Assembly (NCBI GenBank): GCA_013076295.1
Contig: RQOL01000906.1
Location: forward strand, 124,001 to 188,000
Origin: Sanderia malayensis
Lineage: Eukaryota > Cnidaria > Scyphozoa > Semaeostomeae > Pelagiidae
Reading direction: 5' to 3'
DNA: 64,000 bases
Position numbers and translations under genes: made by a program. Within the stretch, counting starts at the first letter, position 1. Each line of letters begins with the position of its first letter. Positions 53,948 to 64,000 of the stretch are shown one piece after another. The notes under the pieces were generated by a model, which saw nothing but the letters and a program-made list of their open reading frames with translations, did no database searches and was not told where the DNA came from.

Positions 53948-54946
53948 TAGCGGTGACGGAAGCCGCGCTCAAAGGCCACCCAGCCCCCCAGCGAAGGGCC
54001 GTCCTCGACGAGCTTTCTCCGACCTGGCAGTTCTGTTCTTTTCCAAAACAACTCACATATCTTCCCCGTACCGTGTATATTTGCAAATGTTTTTTCTTTT
54101 TTCGAAATTCGATTTCGTTTTCCAGATACTTGCAATTTTCTACTTCGAAAATCCTTCCGCCCTTTGTTTTCGTCTGAAGTCTGCTTTGTGTACTCTGTCA
54201 GATGCTGCTGTGCACGCTGCTCTCCTCGGCTTTTGTTTTGCGTGCCGGGGGACGTGTCGAAAGCTTTAAGGCGTACTAAAAGCCTTTCTCTTTTTTTATA
54301 ACAATGCTTAATTATTTGTTGAGCCTCAATATTCTTAATTTTTTTCTATTTTGAGCCTCGGAATATTCTTCAATTATTCTCAGCGCGGCACAAAATACGG
54401 ATGAGCCAATGCACTGCTATTATCAATGCCAAAAACGCATAACTATTACAACGGCTAACAGAATAAGTCCTTAGCACAGATTTTATCGACACTTTCATCG
54501 CAATTTGGCTGAGTGCATTTAAAACCATTGCCTGTGAAAAGCACGCCAATTCAAAAATAAAAAACGCCTGCTAAAAATAATACTTTCACAAGATCGTCAG
54601 CCTGGCAATATTCCTAAAATTTGTTTCTTAAACTTCACGAATTTTGAGCCTCATTATTCTCATAAAGTTTTTTCTAAAAAAGAGTGTAGTCGAACAAAAC
54701 CTGTTATGCTTAGCGACCCCCTGGCCAAACGAATGCGAAATGATGTCATGCTTCTGGAAAGATCGATTCGTGCGTTGTTTTCCTTTGCTGAGCCCTTCGA
54801 AACAAAGAAACCCTGTTGCGTTTCGCACTAATCCGCTCGCGTCTTTTGTTACTGTGGCCTTTGATTGACGAAGAAGTTGCTTCCTTCCTTTATTGTGCAG
54901 TCGAGTTTTGATTTTCCAATTTGGGATGGGCAAGTAAATCGAGTGA
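53948..54946. repeat. Direct repeat D, copy 2, interrupted
   Basis: Related to 51283-51845. The homology breaks after GCGTACTAA (~54279) and resumes at GTCGAACAAAAC (~54689). The minus-strand ORF of copy 1 is broken here. Confidence 0.85.
54280..54688. mobile_element. Insertion in repeat D copy 2, TTGAGCCTC-rich
   Basis: These ~408 bp are absent from copy 1. They contain TTGAGCCTCAATATTCTTA, TTGAGCCTCGGAATATTCTT and, near the right end, TTTTGAGCCTCATTATTCTC. The reiterated TTGAGCCTC next to TATTCT suggests a small non-autonomous element. Ends are not resolved to the base, because the flanking homology is imperfect. Confidence 0.6.
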
Positions 54947-56185
54947 ATTCGGGAAAAACCTGGACCTCGGACAAGTGTGGAATGGTAATCGGGGATCGCC
55001 AATAGCACGAACCTCATCCTCACGGAATCGATAGAGGTCTGAAAATTTAACCAATTTCGTATGACAACAATTGATTGCATTAGCTCCCTGCCAAACCGTA
55101 GTACTTATTTTGTTGGCATTTTAGTAATTTAGTAATGCTGAAATAGCTACTATAATCACTAATCGAAATAAGTTACAAGACACTTACCCAGCTTTCGTAG
55201 TTGCTTTGAAGTTTGTAGTCAGAAGGCTCGAAGAGAAACGATGTCAATTTCTTTCTTGTGTGTATGATACCAAAATGAATGCTTAATTAATTAACTACTA
55301 ACTGAGTAACTAAATGTTGCATTTGATTAAATATAAGTTGCGAGGTTGGGTGTGTGTAAATACTTAAGCAAATAAGGTGAAGAGTATGTTATGGTTAGAC
55401 GTTTGACTATAAAAGGCTAATGAATATGTTTGTTTAGATAATAGTTGATAAATATGGTTAAGTGTTAGGATGGGTGTTATGATTCGCTAGTTATTTGAAG
55501 TGCTCGTTGGTAAGGCTGCTGAGCACACTACAGTATGTATTTTATGCAGGTACAGTACAGTATGTTGGTATGTATGTTATGTATGTTTGATGTATGTTCA
55601 ATCATTCTGAGGCGCAGCGCATAGAACAAGGATTGACTTCTCCCACCCACCCTCTCCTCTATTATTATTTGTTTGAGTTTAAATTATGATTTCAGTCATT
55701 AGTCTGCAGTTTAACCAGTCCGGTTATTACTGCCAGGTGTATCGGCCGAAATTTGCACAGCAAATCGGTATCACCGACCGTAAAAGCTTGTTCCTATTCA
55801 AGCAATTCGGGCCGGTATGCTAACGCCCAATTTCTTGAAATCACATTAACTAACTATTAACTGTAAGAATGCCGATTGAACATAAAGAACGTTTAATGTA
55901 TTTTGGATAAAACCAGGGATAATGCTGGTGAAAATGTTGATTAACATTGTTTTTACCATCTCAATTATAAATTTCTGGCCAAAATAGGCCTAGGCAGATA
56001 CTAGATATGGTGTTTTAAATTGACTATGTTGACCTTAGCTTGATTTTTCTTCGACACGGCGGCAGCACTAGTCAACCAAACAAATTACAAAAATGTTTCC
56101 CGTTTTTATTATACTTTTGAGGGTACACAGCTGTGCCCCCCTGTAGCAGGTGTTTACCTCTGGTAATCATTATCTATGTTTTCCT
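54947..56185. other. Intergenic, low-complexity and dispersed repeats
   Basis: It contains a TATG-type tract (55555-55600). At 55600-55643 a ~44-bp piece (CAATCATTCTGAGGCGCAGC) also occurs at 46617-46660. No coding feature was recognised. Confidence 0.6.
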
Positions 56186-56190
56186 TTCAG

Positions 56191-56777
56191 GAAACTACTA
56201 TTAAGTTTTGTGATGATAGTCAAGTAGACGTTATTCACAAACAAACATTGAGCAAGGCAAAGAAAAGAAAAGTTACAGAGTCAAGTCATAAGAAGAAGGG
56301 GGTTACTTTAAAGAGGAAAGAACAGGATGCTTGTCAGATTTATGTGAATTCAATCATCAGTGGTGCTTTAGAATCGATGACAGACAATGCAGTTTTGAAG
56401 GAAATGTATGGAAAAGTTATTCAAAGGCTAATGGAAGGACCTGCTGATACAACAGACTTTCTACGTGGTCTCTTTAAGAACAGATTGGAAAGCAAAACCA
56501 ATTCTTTGGATTCCGTGTGGAGACATGTCCAGAAAGTTTGGGTAGATGAAGATGTTAGAACAAATGTGCAAGCCCACTTTTGTGTCTCCAAGGAGTTTAG
56601 CTCATGGCTTATGTTGCACTGCCAAAAAGAAATTGCCAAGCAGAAGAAAGGGATAGAGGAACTGCATCAGCAACCCAAAGAGCTAACTAACAGAGCTATG
56701 CAAAATGACCCAAGGTTGTTTTATCTTGCCAATGCTCTTTTTGAAATCTGCGAAATCTCTATATTTGTAAAGTACTG
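56191..56777 (+). CDS. Exon-like ORF of unknown protein
   Basis: It is bounded by an acceptor (TTTTCCTTTCAG, ending 56190) and a donor (TACTG|GTAAGG, ~56777), with an open frame of ~195 codons between. The product begins acidic, has a Lys/Arg-rich patch (KAKKRKVTESSHKKKG) that could be a nuclear signal, then helical text (QIYVNSIISGALESMTDNAV, DTTDFLRGLFKNRLESKT, WLMLHCQKEIAKQKKGIEE). I do not recognise the family. A further open stretch follows an acceptor-like TTTTTCTTGCAG at ~56900 (KRKKVFVAPSDQTSGCFVSF to ~57088), but its phase does not fit a direct splice. It may be a partial host gene or repeat-borne. Confidence 0.4.
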
Positions 56778-57088
56778 GTAAGGGCACCTCTCGAGAAAAT
56801 CTTTCAAGATTGCGCCTTTGTTTCCCTTCATCCTTTTGATGATTTTTCTTGGGTAAGAATTGTGTAGGCAAACTTCCAAGAAGGAGGTTTTTTCTTGCAG
56901 TCAAACAACATTATGAAATAATTTATTGTTCATATGACTACAAGAGAAAGAAAGTTTTCGTTGCCCCCTCCGATCAGACTAGTGGCTGTTTTGTTTCATT
57001 CAATGGTGACACTGTTGGTATTTTCAGTCAACCTATTACAAGAAACAGATTGATACTGGTTGTGGAGGTCGTGACAGCCCCCCAATAA

Positions 57089-58030
57089 TTAGTCAAAATC
57101 GATTGAATTCCAGGGAATATTAATTATAACTTATTTTCGTAGCGCCCCCAAAAGATTTTTTAATAAGATCAGCATTCAATTCTAATTTTATAAAATAATA
57201 CGTGAAAAATAATGATTAATGAAAGGGGTTAATGAAAGTTACAGTGACTTACCGATCTTGAAGCAATGTTGATCAAAATGCCTTGAGCAGATAAATAAGG
57301 CAATTTTCTTTTATTTGCGACGAAGCTTAACGTTCAGAAATAAAAAAACGATCGTAAATTTCATAGAAGTCCAGACATCAATTCATTTCACTCACCATAC
57401 AAAAAAGCTAATTCGACTTGGCGCCAAAGATTTTTGAAAAAGCATACTACGCATGACACCAAAGAAGGCCAGGTAGCAGGAACATAAGCGAATTGTAAGA
57501 GGAACAAAACAAATCTTTGAATTCTAGTAAAATTTTATTTAAAATGTGCATGGAAGCTGGGAATTGTCTATAAAAGCTCACAGAAGGGTTTTCGAGACAA
57601 AAACTGTACTGCAAAAAAGCCTATGACAAATTTTTCTCCCGGTTTAACGAACTCCCTATACAACGAACGAGCTGAACGAAATGTTCTGGCTCCCTTCAAA
57701 GTTCGTTACATCGGGATCGTGTGTCTTTTTCAAGCTCAAACAAAAATGGTCTGTTGAAAATTTTGTTCGCGTTATGACGTCAACGTGATGACACGCGAAT
57801 CACATTCTGTAAGGGCTAGTATTGGAAAACTTGACCCCGTGCCACAATTCTTTTAATATCCTCGCTGAGATGGCACTGATTTCAATTATCTTACCATTGG
57901 CTACAGCCTGATGTTTTTCTCATATTAAGAGCTGATTTCCGATGTCAAATAGAGGATTTATGGCAAATATTTGAACAAATAAAACTTTCAGGATTTTGGC
58001 TCACTGTGATGTCACCTTGAATCAAGTCAT
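57089..58030. other. Intergenic, with a TAACGAAC-type remnant
   Basis: At ~57643-57715 GGTTTAACGAACTCCC and AAAGTTCGTTACATCGGGAT form the two ends of a pogo/Tigger-style remnant. The rest is unrecognised. Confidence 0.5.
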
Positions 58031-58035
58031 CGGTC

Positions 58036-58260
58036 TCCGGTTATGCAATGTATGCAGATGATCATCAACGATATGTAGCCAAAGATTCACCAAGAGAGGT
58101 AGAGAAAGTTATAAACGAAAATCTGGAAGAGATATGTTCATGGTGCAAAGATGCCAACTTTTTACAGACATAGCATAATGAACTTTCTACATGCCAACAA
58201 AGAAAAATATCAGGCCATGACTGTCACTGGCCAGAAAATTAAAGAATTGCCCATCTATCT
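58036..58260 (+). pseudogene. Degenerate LINE reverse-transcriptase fragment
   Basis: Frame text SGYAMYADDHQRYVAKDSPR followed by VEKVINENLEEICSWCKDAN and, after a stop and frame change, AMTVTGQKIKELP. YADD with an amphipathic helix and a W.. core is the RT palm of a non-LTR element. Only this ~225-bp piece is recognisable. Confidence 0.7.
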
Positions 58261-58433
58261 AATTCAAAAGCCTACTGCAAGCAAAAATCATTTCCTCGTT
58301 TTTTGCGAGAAATGGGATTTCAATCTTTACTGGTTACTAATATGGATGGCGGAACTGTGTTAGACCCATCACATGGCATCCCTGTGTTTTTGCTTGTTCC
58401 TTCGCTCCACCAAAAAGGGACTTTTGAACGGAG

Positions 58434-58891
58434 ACAACAGGGAAAATCACATTTGAGCATAAAAATCGGAACTTAGGAAAAATTTTTGTTCCTCTATTCA
58501 CAAAGCAGGATCTCAAAATAAGCCGTTCTGATTGTCTATTGAAATATAGACAGGTCTCTGTCTAAAGATGCTAAAAACCATTTAATCAAACTTTTTGCAA
58601 CTGATTCGGGGTTTTGAAACGTGCTTAATTCGAATTTCACTTGGGGCATTTAAATTTTGGACCGGAAGTGGCTATTTTTGATGACGCCAGAAATGCATTT
58701 ATTTTTCATTTCGTCCTCCTATTTCCTCGTACATCGAATAAAGTCCAACCTTATATACATCGTTGGATAGAGAATAACGAGAGCTTTCGATTGATATATA
58801 ATTTGTTAATATTTCATAAAAATTAAAATTTTGTTGATGACGTCATCACTTTGGATGAACAGAACAACAAAAGTTTGGAGCCAAAATCACA
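58434..58891. repeat. 458-bp duplicated block, copy 1
   Basis: It is identical in length to 61500-61957, with only about three differences seen (for example A/G near 58475 and T/A near 58700). It runs from ACAACAGGGAAAATCAC to GGAGCCAAAATCACA. It contains a 61-codon frame (GHLNFGPEVAIFDDARNA) present in both copies. Confidence 0.95.
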
Positions 58892-60987
58892 GCATGAGAG
58901 CTATTGAAAAATTGTTGGAAAATGTTCATTCTGCTTCCAGATGCTTTCAAAAGTCGACTTTGGTGAATAACTATGTCGTTGGATTGCTGTAAGCTTAGAA
59001 ACTTGTTAATATGTTGTAAATACTTATTTAGCAATTAAATTTAGCCAAGAAATCTTTATTTAAATGAAGAACTTTCATTTGCTTATTTATATCTTTCCTT
59101 TCCCAAGTTCCGTGGGGTTTTGATAAAGTCTTTTCGAAGGATTTAAGAGAGTGGCCTAAATTAAAATCGAACTAAGACGATTTTTTCCAAGCTACGCTTT
59201 GCGCAATCCATGGGTACCATATACTTAAATGGATTATTTATAGTCAATGATAAGTTTAAGTAATAGTTTAAAATATATATTGGTTAGATATTAATGAATA
59301 TTAATGTTAATTTAAAATATTAATGAATAATGTTTATTACTTCTAAAATTTGCAGCTCGAGTATGATTTCCTCCAGCCCGTTTTTAACGCAAAAGTCGGA
59401 GAAAAGATGCGTTCTTTGCGATTGCTCCCTGGAGGATAAAGATGTAAAACTCGTTCACCAAGAGGTTTTTAGGCCATCAGGAATAATGCAGAACGGTGGT
59501 CTAGAATAGATGAGTCAGTATGCTTAGAAAATCCGTATAGATCGTTTAGAGAAGTTTGATAAGGGTTTTAAGACCCGCTGCCCATTCATAAATCTTGTGC
59601 GATCACATTAAGAAACAGACTAGGGAATAAACGAATAAATAGGAGCAATCAGACCTGCATCAGACAAACTCTAGGCTGAGATAGATTGCAGTCAAAAGTC
59701 AAGCGACCTAGCTGACAAGCGTAGTGATATCGAAGCAAGAAAGAGGATGTTGCCCGAAAAAGAAATGGAGAGAGTATGTTTCATATGTAATAAGAAAACT
59801 GAGTGTGATAAAAAACCATGTAATGATGGAGGACTGGCACGTTGCTGTCAATTGACCTCGATAAAAAAGCTCAAAGAAATAGACGCGATCTATTTGCAGC
59901 TGACGTGTTTTATCATAAAGGATGCTATTGTGCTTTCACGTATACAAACAAATATCCACAAAAAGACGAAGAAACTGCAAAATTGAAACAAAACGTTCTT
60001 GAGAACTTCGATGATATGTTCAAGCGTAAAGTGATTGATGAGAAGGACTCGTATCTAATGATAGAACTACTCAAATATTAGAAGAAGTAAGTCAGGACTT
60101 TGATCTTAAAACACCACCGATAAAATTTACAAGCCATCTTGAGCAGCATTTGAGTGACGTTTTCCAGGAATTAGTTTCTTTCTCGAAAGTTGAAGGAAAG
60201 CTCGTTGTTTTTTCCAGTGAACTTGGTCCAGTTACATATGTCCAAGCAGCTTTAAAGGGACAAAGTCTAAGAGAAGATAACCCAACAAGAGCATTTGCAC
60301 GACTAGTTCGACGGAAGCTAGAAAACAAGCAGCCGGTCGATTGTCCACGAACACCAAATCAACTGTCAAAATCTTTGGAGAATTTTCTCCTCAATTTCTT
60401 GCATTATCAATGCAATAGCTTGGTCTATTTCCAAACGGGCAAACAAATCGTTGTGGCTTGGTCAAGGTTGGTGAAACATATTTGCAGAAGATATCTGCGA
60501 TTTCGCAAAGTTGGTAGGAGATGGCAAGTCATGACCGAGCTGAAGAGTTGATCATAGAGCTTGACGGTGCAAAGGTTGATAGGTAGCAAGAAAACATCGC
60601 GTCTTCTTCACCACGCCTGTATTGGCATTTCTTACAGCGACGTGATACTCTTAAACAACACTTGGACAAGGGAAGTGAAATTGCAACACAACCACATGCT
60701 ACCCCCTGGATTTTCTCCACGGAAAACAGTCCACGTCACATTCTTTTACTCGGATGGCAGGCAACAAACGTTAACTGATTCAAGCACAACTCATCACACA
60801 ACTGGAACGATTTTTTAGAATCTGCTGTTCAATCAACAGCAGATCCCGATGCAGGGTTGTTGGATGAAATGGAGATGAGTGACGAAGAGATGCCTGACTT
60901 TGGATCTTTTAAAATACAACGACATCGCAAGGATCCCCCCTCGTTTTCAGGATTCCAAGATGAATTTAAGGAGTCAAAATTGATCAA

Positions 60988-61221
60988 GAACACGTTTGAG
61001 AAAGATTCAGCCTGGGTTATTGTAAGCGCGATTAGACTTGACTATGTGGTAGAGGTTGAGAATGATTTTGACGTTGAAAGAGTGGAGCCTATTGGTTCTT
61101 GGACAAGTTTCAAGAAAAGAGTCACGAATTTGCAAACAAGCAAGTGCAAGCTTGAATACACGCCAGTCATTCCATTACCTCTTAGTGATAATGTAATAAA
61201 ATGGTACGTGGATGCTATAAT
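60988..61221 (+). repeat. 234-bp coding-fragment duplication, copy 1
   Basis: It matches 61963-62196 with roughly ten differences and no indel, from GAACACGTTTGA to GGATGCTATAAT. It encodes the SWTSFKKRV block of the decayed coding region. Confidence 0.92.
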
Positions 61222-61499
61222 CCAAATTATTGACAATCTGAGTATCAATCACATATTTGTACCTGCAGATGAGGCGCTAAATTCTGAGATGTTGATCATT
61301 TTTGGATGCACAAAGGTAGGTATGATAAAATCGTAACCCTGATGGGTGGGTTTCACACCATTTCAGTAAACCTGAATATTTTGGGGAAGAAGTATGGGTG
61401 TCTGTGTTTAGACTGTTTGTGGATTAACTCTGAAGTGATTGTTGAAGGTTCTGTTGTCGAGGCGATGGAAGGCCGCCACTATCATCGAGGAGTTCGATT

Positions 61500-61957
61500 A
61501 CAACAGGGAAAATCACATTTGAGCATAAAAATCGGAACTTAGGGAAAATTTTTGTTCCTCTATTCACAAAGCAGGATCTCAAAATAAGCCGTTCTGATTG
61601 TCTATTGAAATATAGACAGGTCTCTGTCTAAAGATGCTAAAAACCGTTTAATCAAACTTTTTGCAACTGATTCGGGGTTTTGAAACGTGCTTAATTCGAA
61701 TTTCACTTGGGGCATTTAAATTTTGGACCGGAAGTGGCTATTTTTGATGACGCCAGAAATGCATATATTTTTCATTTCGTCCTCCTATTTCCTCGTACAT
61801 CGAATAAAGTCCAACCTTATATACATCGTTGGATAGAGAATAACGAGAGCTTTCGATTGATATATAATTTGTTAATATTTCATAAAAATTAAAATTTTGT
61901 TGATGACGTCATCACTTTGGATGAACAGAACAACAAAAGTTTGGAGCCAAAATCACA
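61500..61957. repeat. 458-bp duplicated block, copy 2
   Basis: A near-identical copy of 58434-58891, placed inside the decayed coding region and ending 5 bp before the second 234-bp fragment. It interrupts the reading text after HYHRGVRLQQ. Confidence 0.95.
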
Positions 61958-61962
61958 ATCGA

Positions 61963-62196
61963 GAACACGTTTGATTGTGATTCAGCCTGGGTTATTGTCA
62001 GCGCGATTAGACTTGACTATGTGGTAGAGGTTAAGAATGATTTTGACGTTGAAAGAGTGGAGCCTATTAGTTCTTGGACAAGTTTCAAGAAAAGAGTCAC
62101 GAATTTGCAAACAAGCAAGTGCAAGCTTGAATACACGCCAGTCATTCCATTACCTCTTAGTGATAATGTAATAAAATGGTACATGGATGCTATAAT
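61963..62196 (+). repeat. 234-bp coding-fragment duplication, copy 2
   Basis: The second copy of 60988-61221. The changes include G-to-A at several positions, one of which turns the GSWTSF text into SSWTSF. The frame remains open through the copy, then is lost after AIITQAIF. Confidence 0.92.
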
Positions 62197-63366
62197 TACA
62201 CAAGCAATCTTTTGAGGCACTGTTTCTTTATAGGATTTTCAAGCTTGCCGTTATAAATGATATGACGACAGAATTAAAGCAAAGCATTGCAGAATTTAGG
62301 ATCACACCATCCCCAGAAACCCTCGCAGTTGTGATACAACAACCAGAATTCAAAATTCTTCTTTCACACCTGCTTCACACTACGGGTACACAATCCAAGA
62401 GGATAGTTGAGTACATGCGCGATGTGGCTGCGATGCTCTGCCAGGTCAGTTCTGTCAGAGAACATTCAATTGACTGGCATCTTGCTGCGGAGCGAGCGTT
62501 AATTCCGAAACGCTTTGCCTTTGGCCATCCAAACTACTCGTGTTACTTGAAATATCAGCATGTCAAGTTATTAAACATAATGGTAACAGATAGGGAGATT
62601 TGGAATGAGCTTGTCCAAAATGGATTTGGTGGATCACTGTCTGGTGCGCGCTTCTCTACGATTCACGGAGACCTGATCACAGAGACTACCAAGAAGAGGG
62701 AGGTTAAAGTTAGAGGGGGCCTATACAAGGAGGCTTTAGTATAGATCAAAAGACAATGGATACCTTTATGAAGACAAGTCATATCATTGCAGATTTAAGA
62801 GCAAAGCTGAAAGAAAGACTAAATGTCCCTCCAACTTCAAGCCACAAGGAAACAACAAAGGGAGCAAAAAGAGAGCACAAAGAAATTATTAACAGTCTCA
62901 TTGGCCAGCTTAACAACTATTTTGACCCATTTCTCATTGGTGCTGCTGGGAATTTTAAAACATGCTCAAGGTTGACCCTGCAACAAGTGATGGACTACTC
63001 TCATCCACTGATTTGGGAAATAAATTCAATGCGGAGTTCGTAGATCAAAAGTTGAGAGCAACCGTCGATGAGAGCGTCAGCATCTTTCAAAGCATCAAAA
63101 ATCCTAACTTGAAAACAGGCTTGAAAAAGCCAAGGAAGGTCTCAAAAGTGATTAATGTGCTTAAAGAGGATCGACAGGCGTTTGGCCTAATTGTTGGCAA
63201 AAAACCTTCTCCTGAAGAAGCACTTTCGTTTCCCCTTACATGTGTTCCATTTACGCTGTCTTCACCAGATGGTGATTTACGACATGGTTCAAAGGTAGCT
63301 TTAAGAAACTTTCTTGTTGAAGAATCAGATGCGTTGTCTACTGAACCCATTTTTAGAGCAATGTAG

Positions 63367-64000
63367 CTAGTTGATGGTATGGCATATGGCTGCCGTCCGA
63401 TCTTTGCCCAGTAAGGAAAATTGGGTAGAATATCCAAAATCTTTAATTTACTTTTGCATGGCAAGTAGGGATTCAGAGCCTCTAAAACCTTGTATTATCT
63501 TTGACCGCTATACAAGAAGTCATGTAAAACAACTAACTGTCGTGAGGTGTTTCATTAAGAATTCCACCCCAGAGCTGGGGACGGTAACCAGAAACTCGGT
63601 AGGCGATGTCTCGCTAGCAATGGTGCTGTACGCTAAGGTTTCAACCAGAGAATCAAAGTTCTTGAGGCAAAATGTATTGATATAATATAATCAGTTGAGC
63701 TCCCAACACTGAGCTCAACGAGCTGAAACTGAGCAACGATAATAGGTTTTACAGAGTATTTAAAACTAGATAACACATGTTACACAAGCGTGGTTACATG
63801 TAAAATAGCCTGTACTTCAACACCCACGAAGAACAGAAGCCCTGAACACGTTGGTGGCTTCAACGCGCTCCACTGGCTCTATACATCTAGGCGCGAAGAT
63901 AACCTGGGCCTCGTGCACGTAGGTTGCACAGAAGCCATAATTAAGTACCTAAAATTCTATTGTTTGTTAATTAACTGCGCATATCCAAGGACATCTCGGT
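63367..64000. other. Window end, decayed sequence
   Basis: Text continues the previous coding region for a few codons (LVDGMAYGCRPIFAQ) and then stops. A small inverted motif (GAGCTCCCAACACTGAGCTC) lies at ~63698. No further gene was recognised to the edge. Confidence 0.5.

Larger units (their letters stand above)
59363..63366 (+). pseudogene. Decayed coding region of an unidentified repeat-associated protein family
   Basis: Protein-like text runs over ~4 kb in changing frames. At 59363 a Cys-containing start (KRCVLCDCSLEDKDVKLVHQ). At ~59770 a second Cys cluster (VCFICNKKTECDKKPC) and, after a frame shift, AADVFYHKGCYCAFT, a likely zinc-binding module. At 60150-60480 VFQELVSFSKVEGKLVVF and FARLVRRKLENKQPV. 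At 60857-61320 SWTSFKKRVTNLQTSKCKLE. At ~61340 LMGGFHTISVNLNILGKKYG. At 62262-62744 AAERALIPKRFAFGHPNYSC. At 62962-63366 PSPEEALSFPLTCVPFTLSS. Stops and frame changes separate these blocks. I recall similar proteins as abundant in cnidarian genomes, suggesting a transposon or expanded family, but I cannot name it. Confidence 0.5.

Overview
The window is eukaryotic and animal. It has AT-rich, intron-rich DNA, GT-AG spliced genes with kilobase introns, and a dense load of DNA transposons, MITEs, non-LTR elements and one LTR element. Repeat style and protein similarity suggest a cnidarian, probably an anthozoan such as a coral. That assignment is my inference; no marker in the window proves it.

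Only two conserved host genes are convincing, and they are arranged head to head. On the minus strand is PSMA3 (20S proteasome subunit alpha-7). Exon 1 is at 15149-15169 and exons 2-7 run leftward to 196; the 3' exons lie off the left edge. On the plus strand is DLST, the dihydrolipoamide succinyltransferase (E2) of the 2-oxoglutarate dehydrogenase complex. It has 13 exons from 15536 to 37433, and all junctions join in phase to give a 438-residue protein. The two start codons are 366 bp apart, so 15170-15535 is a probable bidirectional promoter.

The introns carry most of the mobile DNA. PSMA3 introns hold small TIR elements (1781-2128, 10391-10793, 10870-10988, 11692-12427, 14238-14673), a gutted Harbinger element (3567-4839) and a 2.6-kb foldback element with 828-bp arms (7299-9863). 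DLST intron 2 holds a complete Harbinger transposon (19139-22360, TTA target duplication) inserted in an older palindromic repeat. Intron 4 holds a third Harbinger family (about 23653-25900) and a truncated LINE (27400-28580). Intron 8 holds two TIR elements.

Downstream of DLST (37.4-64 kb) I find no conserved host gene. This part holds a Ty3/gypsy element with 127-bp LTRs and a 5-bp target duplication (38683-43832), itself invaded by a Harbinger-derived element. Two 5'-truncated LINEs follow (46.8-49.8 kb). Next come a pair of direct repeats flanking a minisatellite (51.3-54.9 kb), an unidentified exon-like ORF (56.2 kb) and a decayed multi-exon-like coding region of an unidentified, probably repeat-associated family (59.3-63.4 kb), which contains internal duplications.

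I did not find a coherent new biological system. The best leads are the PSMA3/DLST divergent pair, the foldback element, the Harbinger with a Cys-rich accessory protein, the nested gypsy insertion and the unidentified coding regions at 51, 56 and 59-63 kb.
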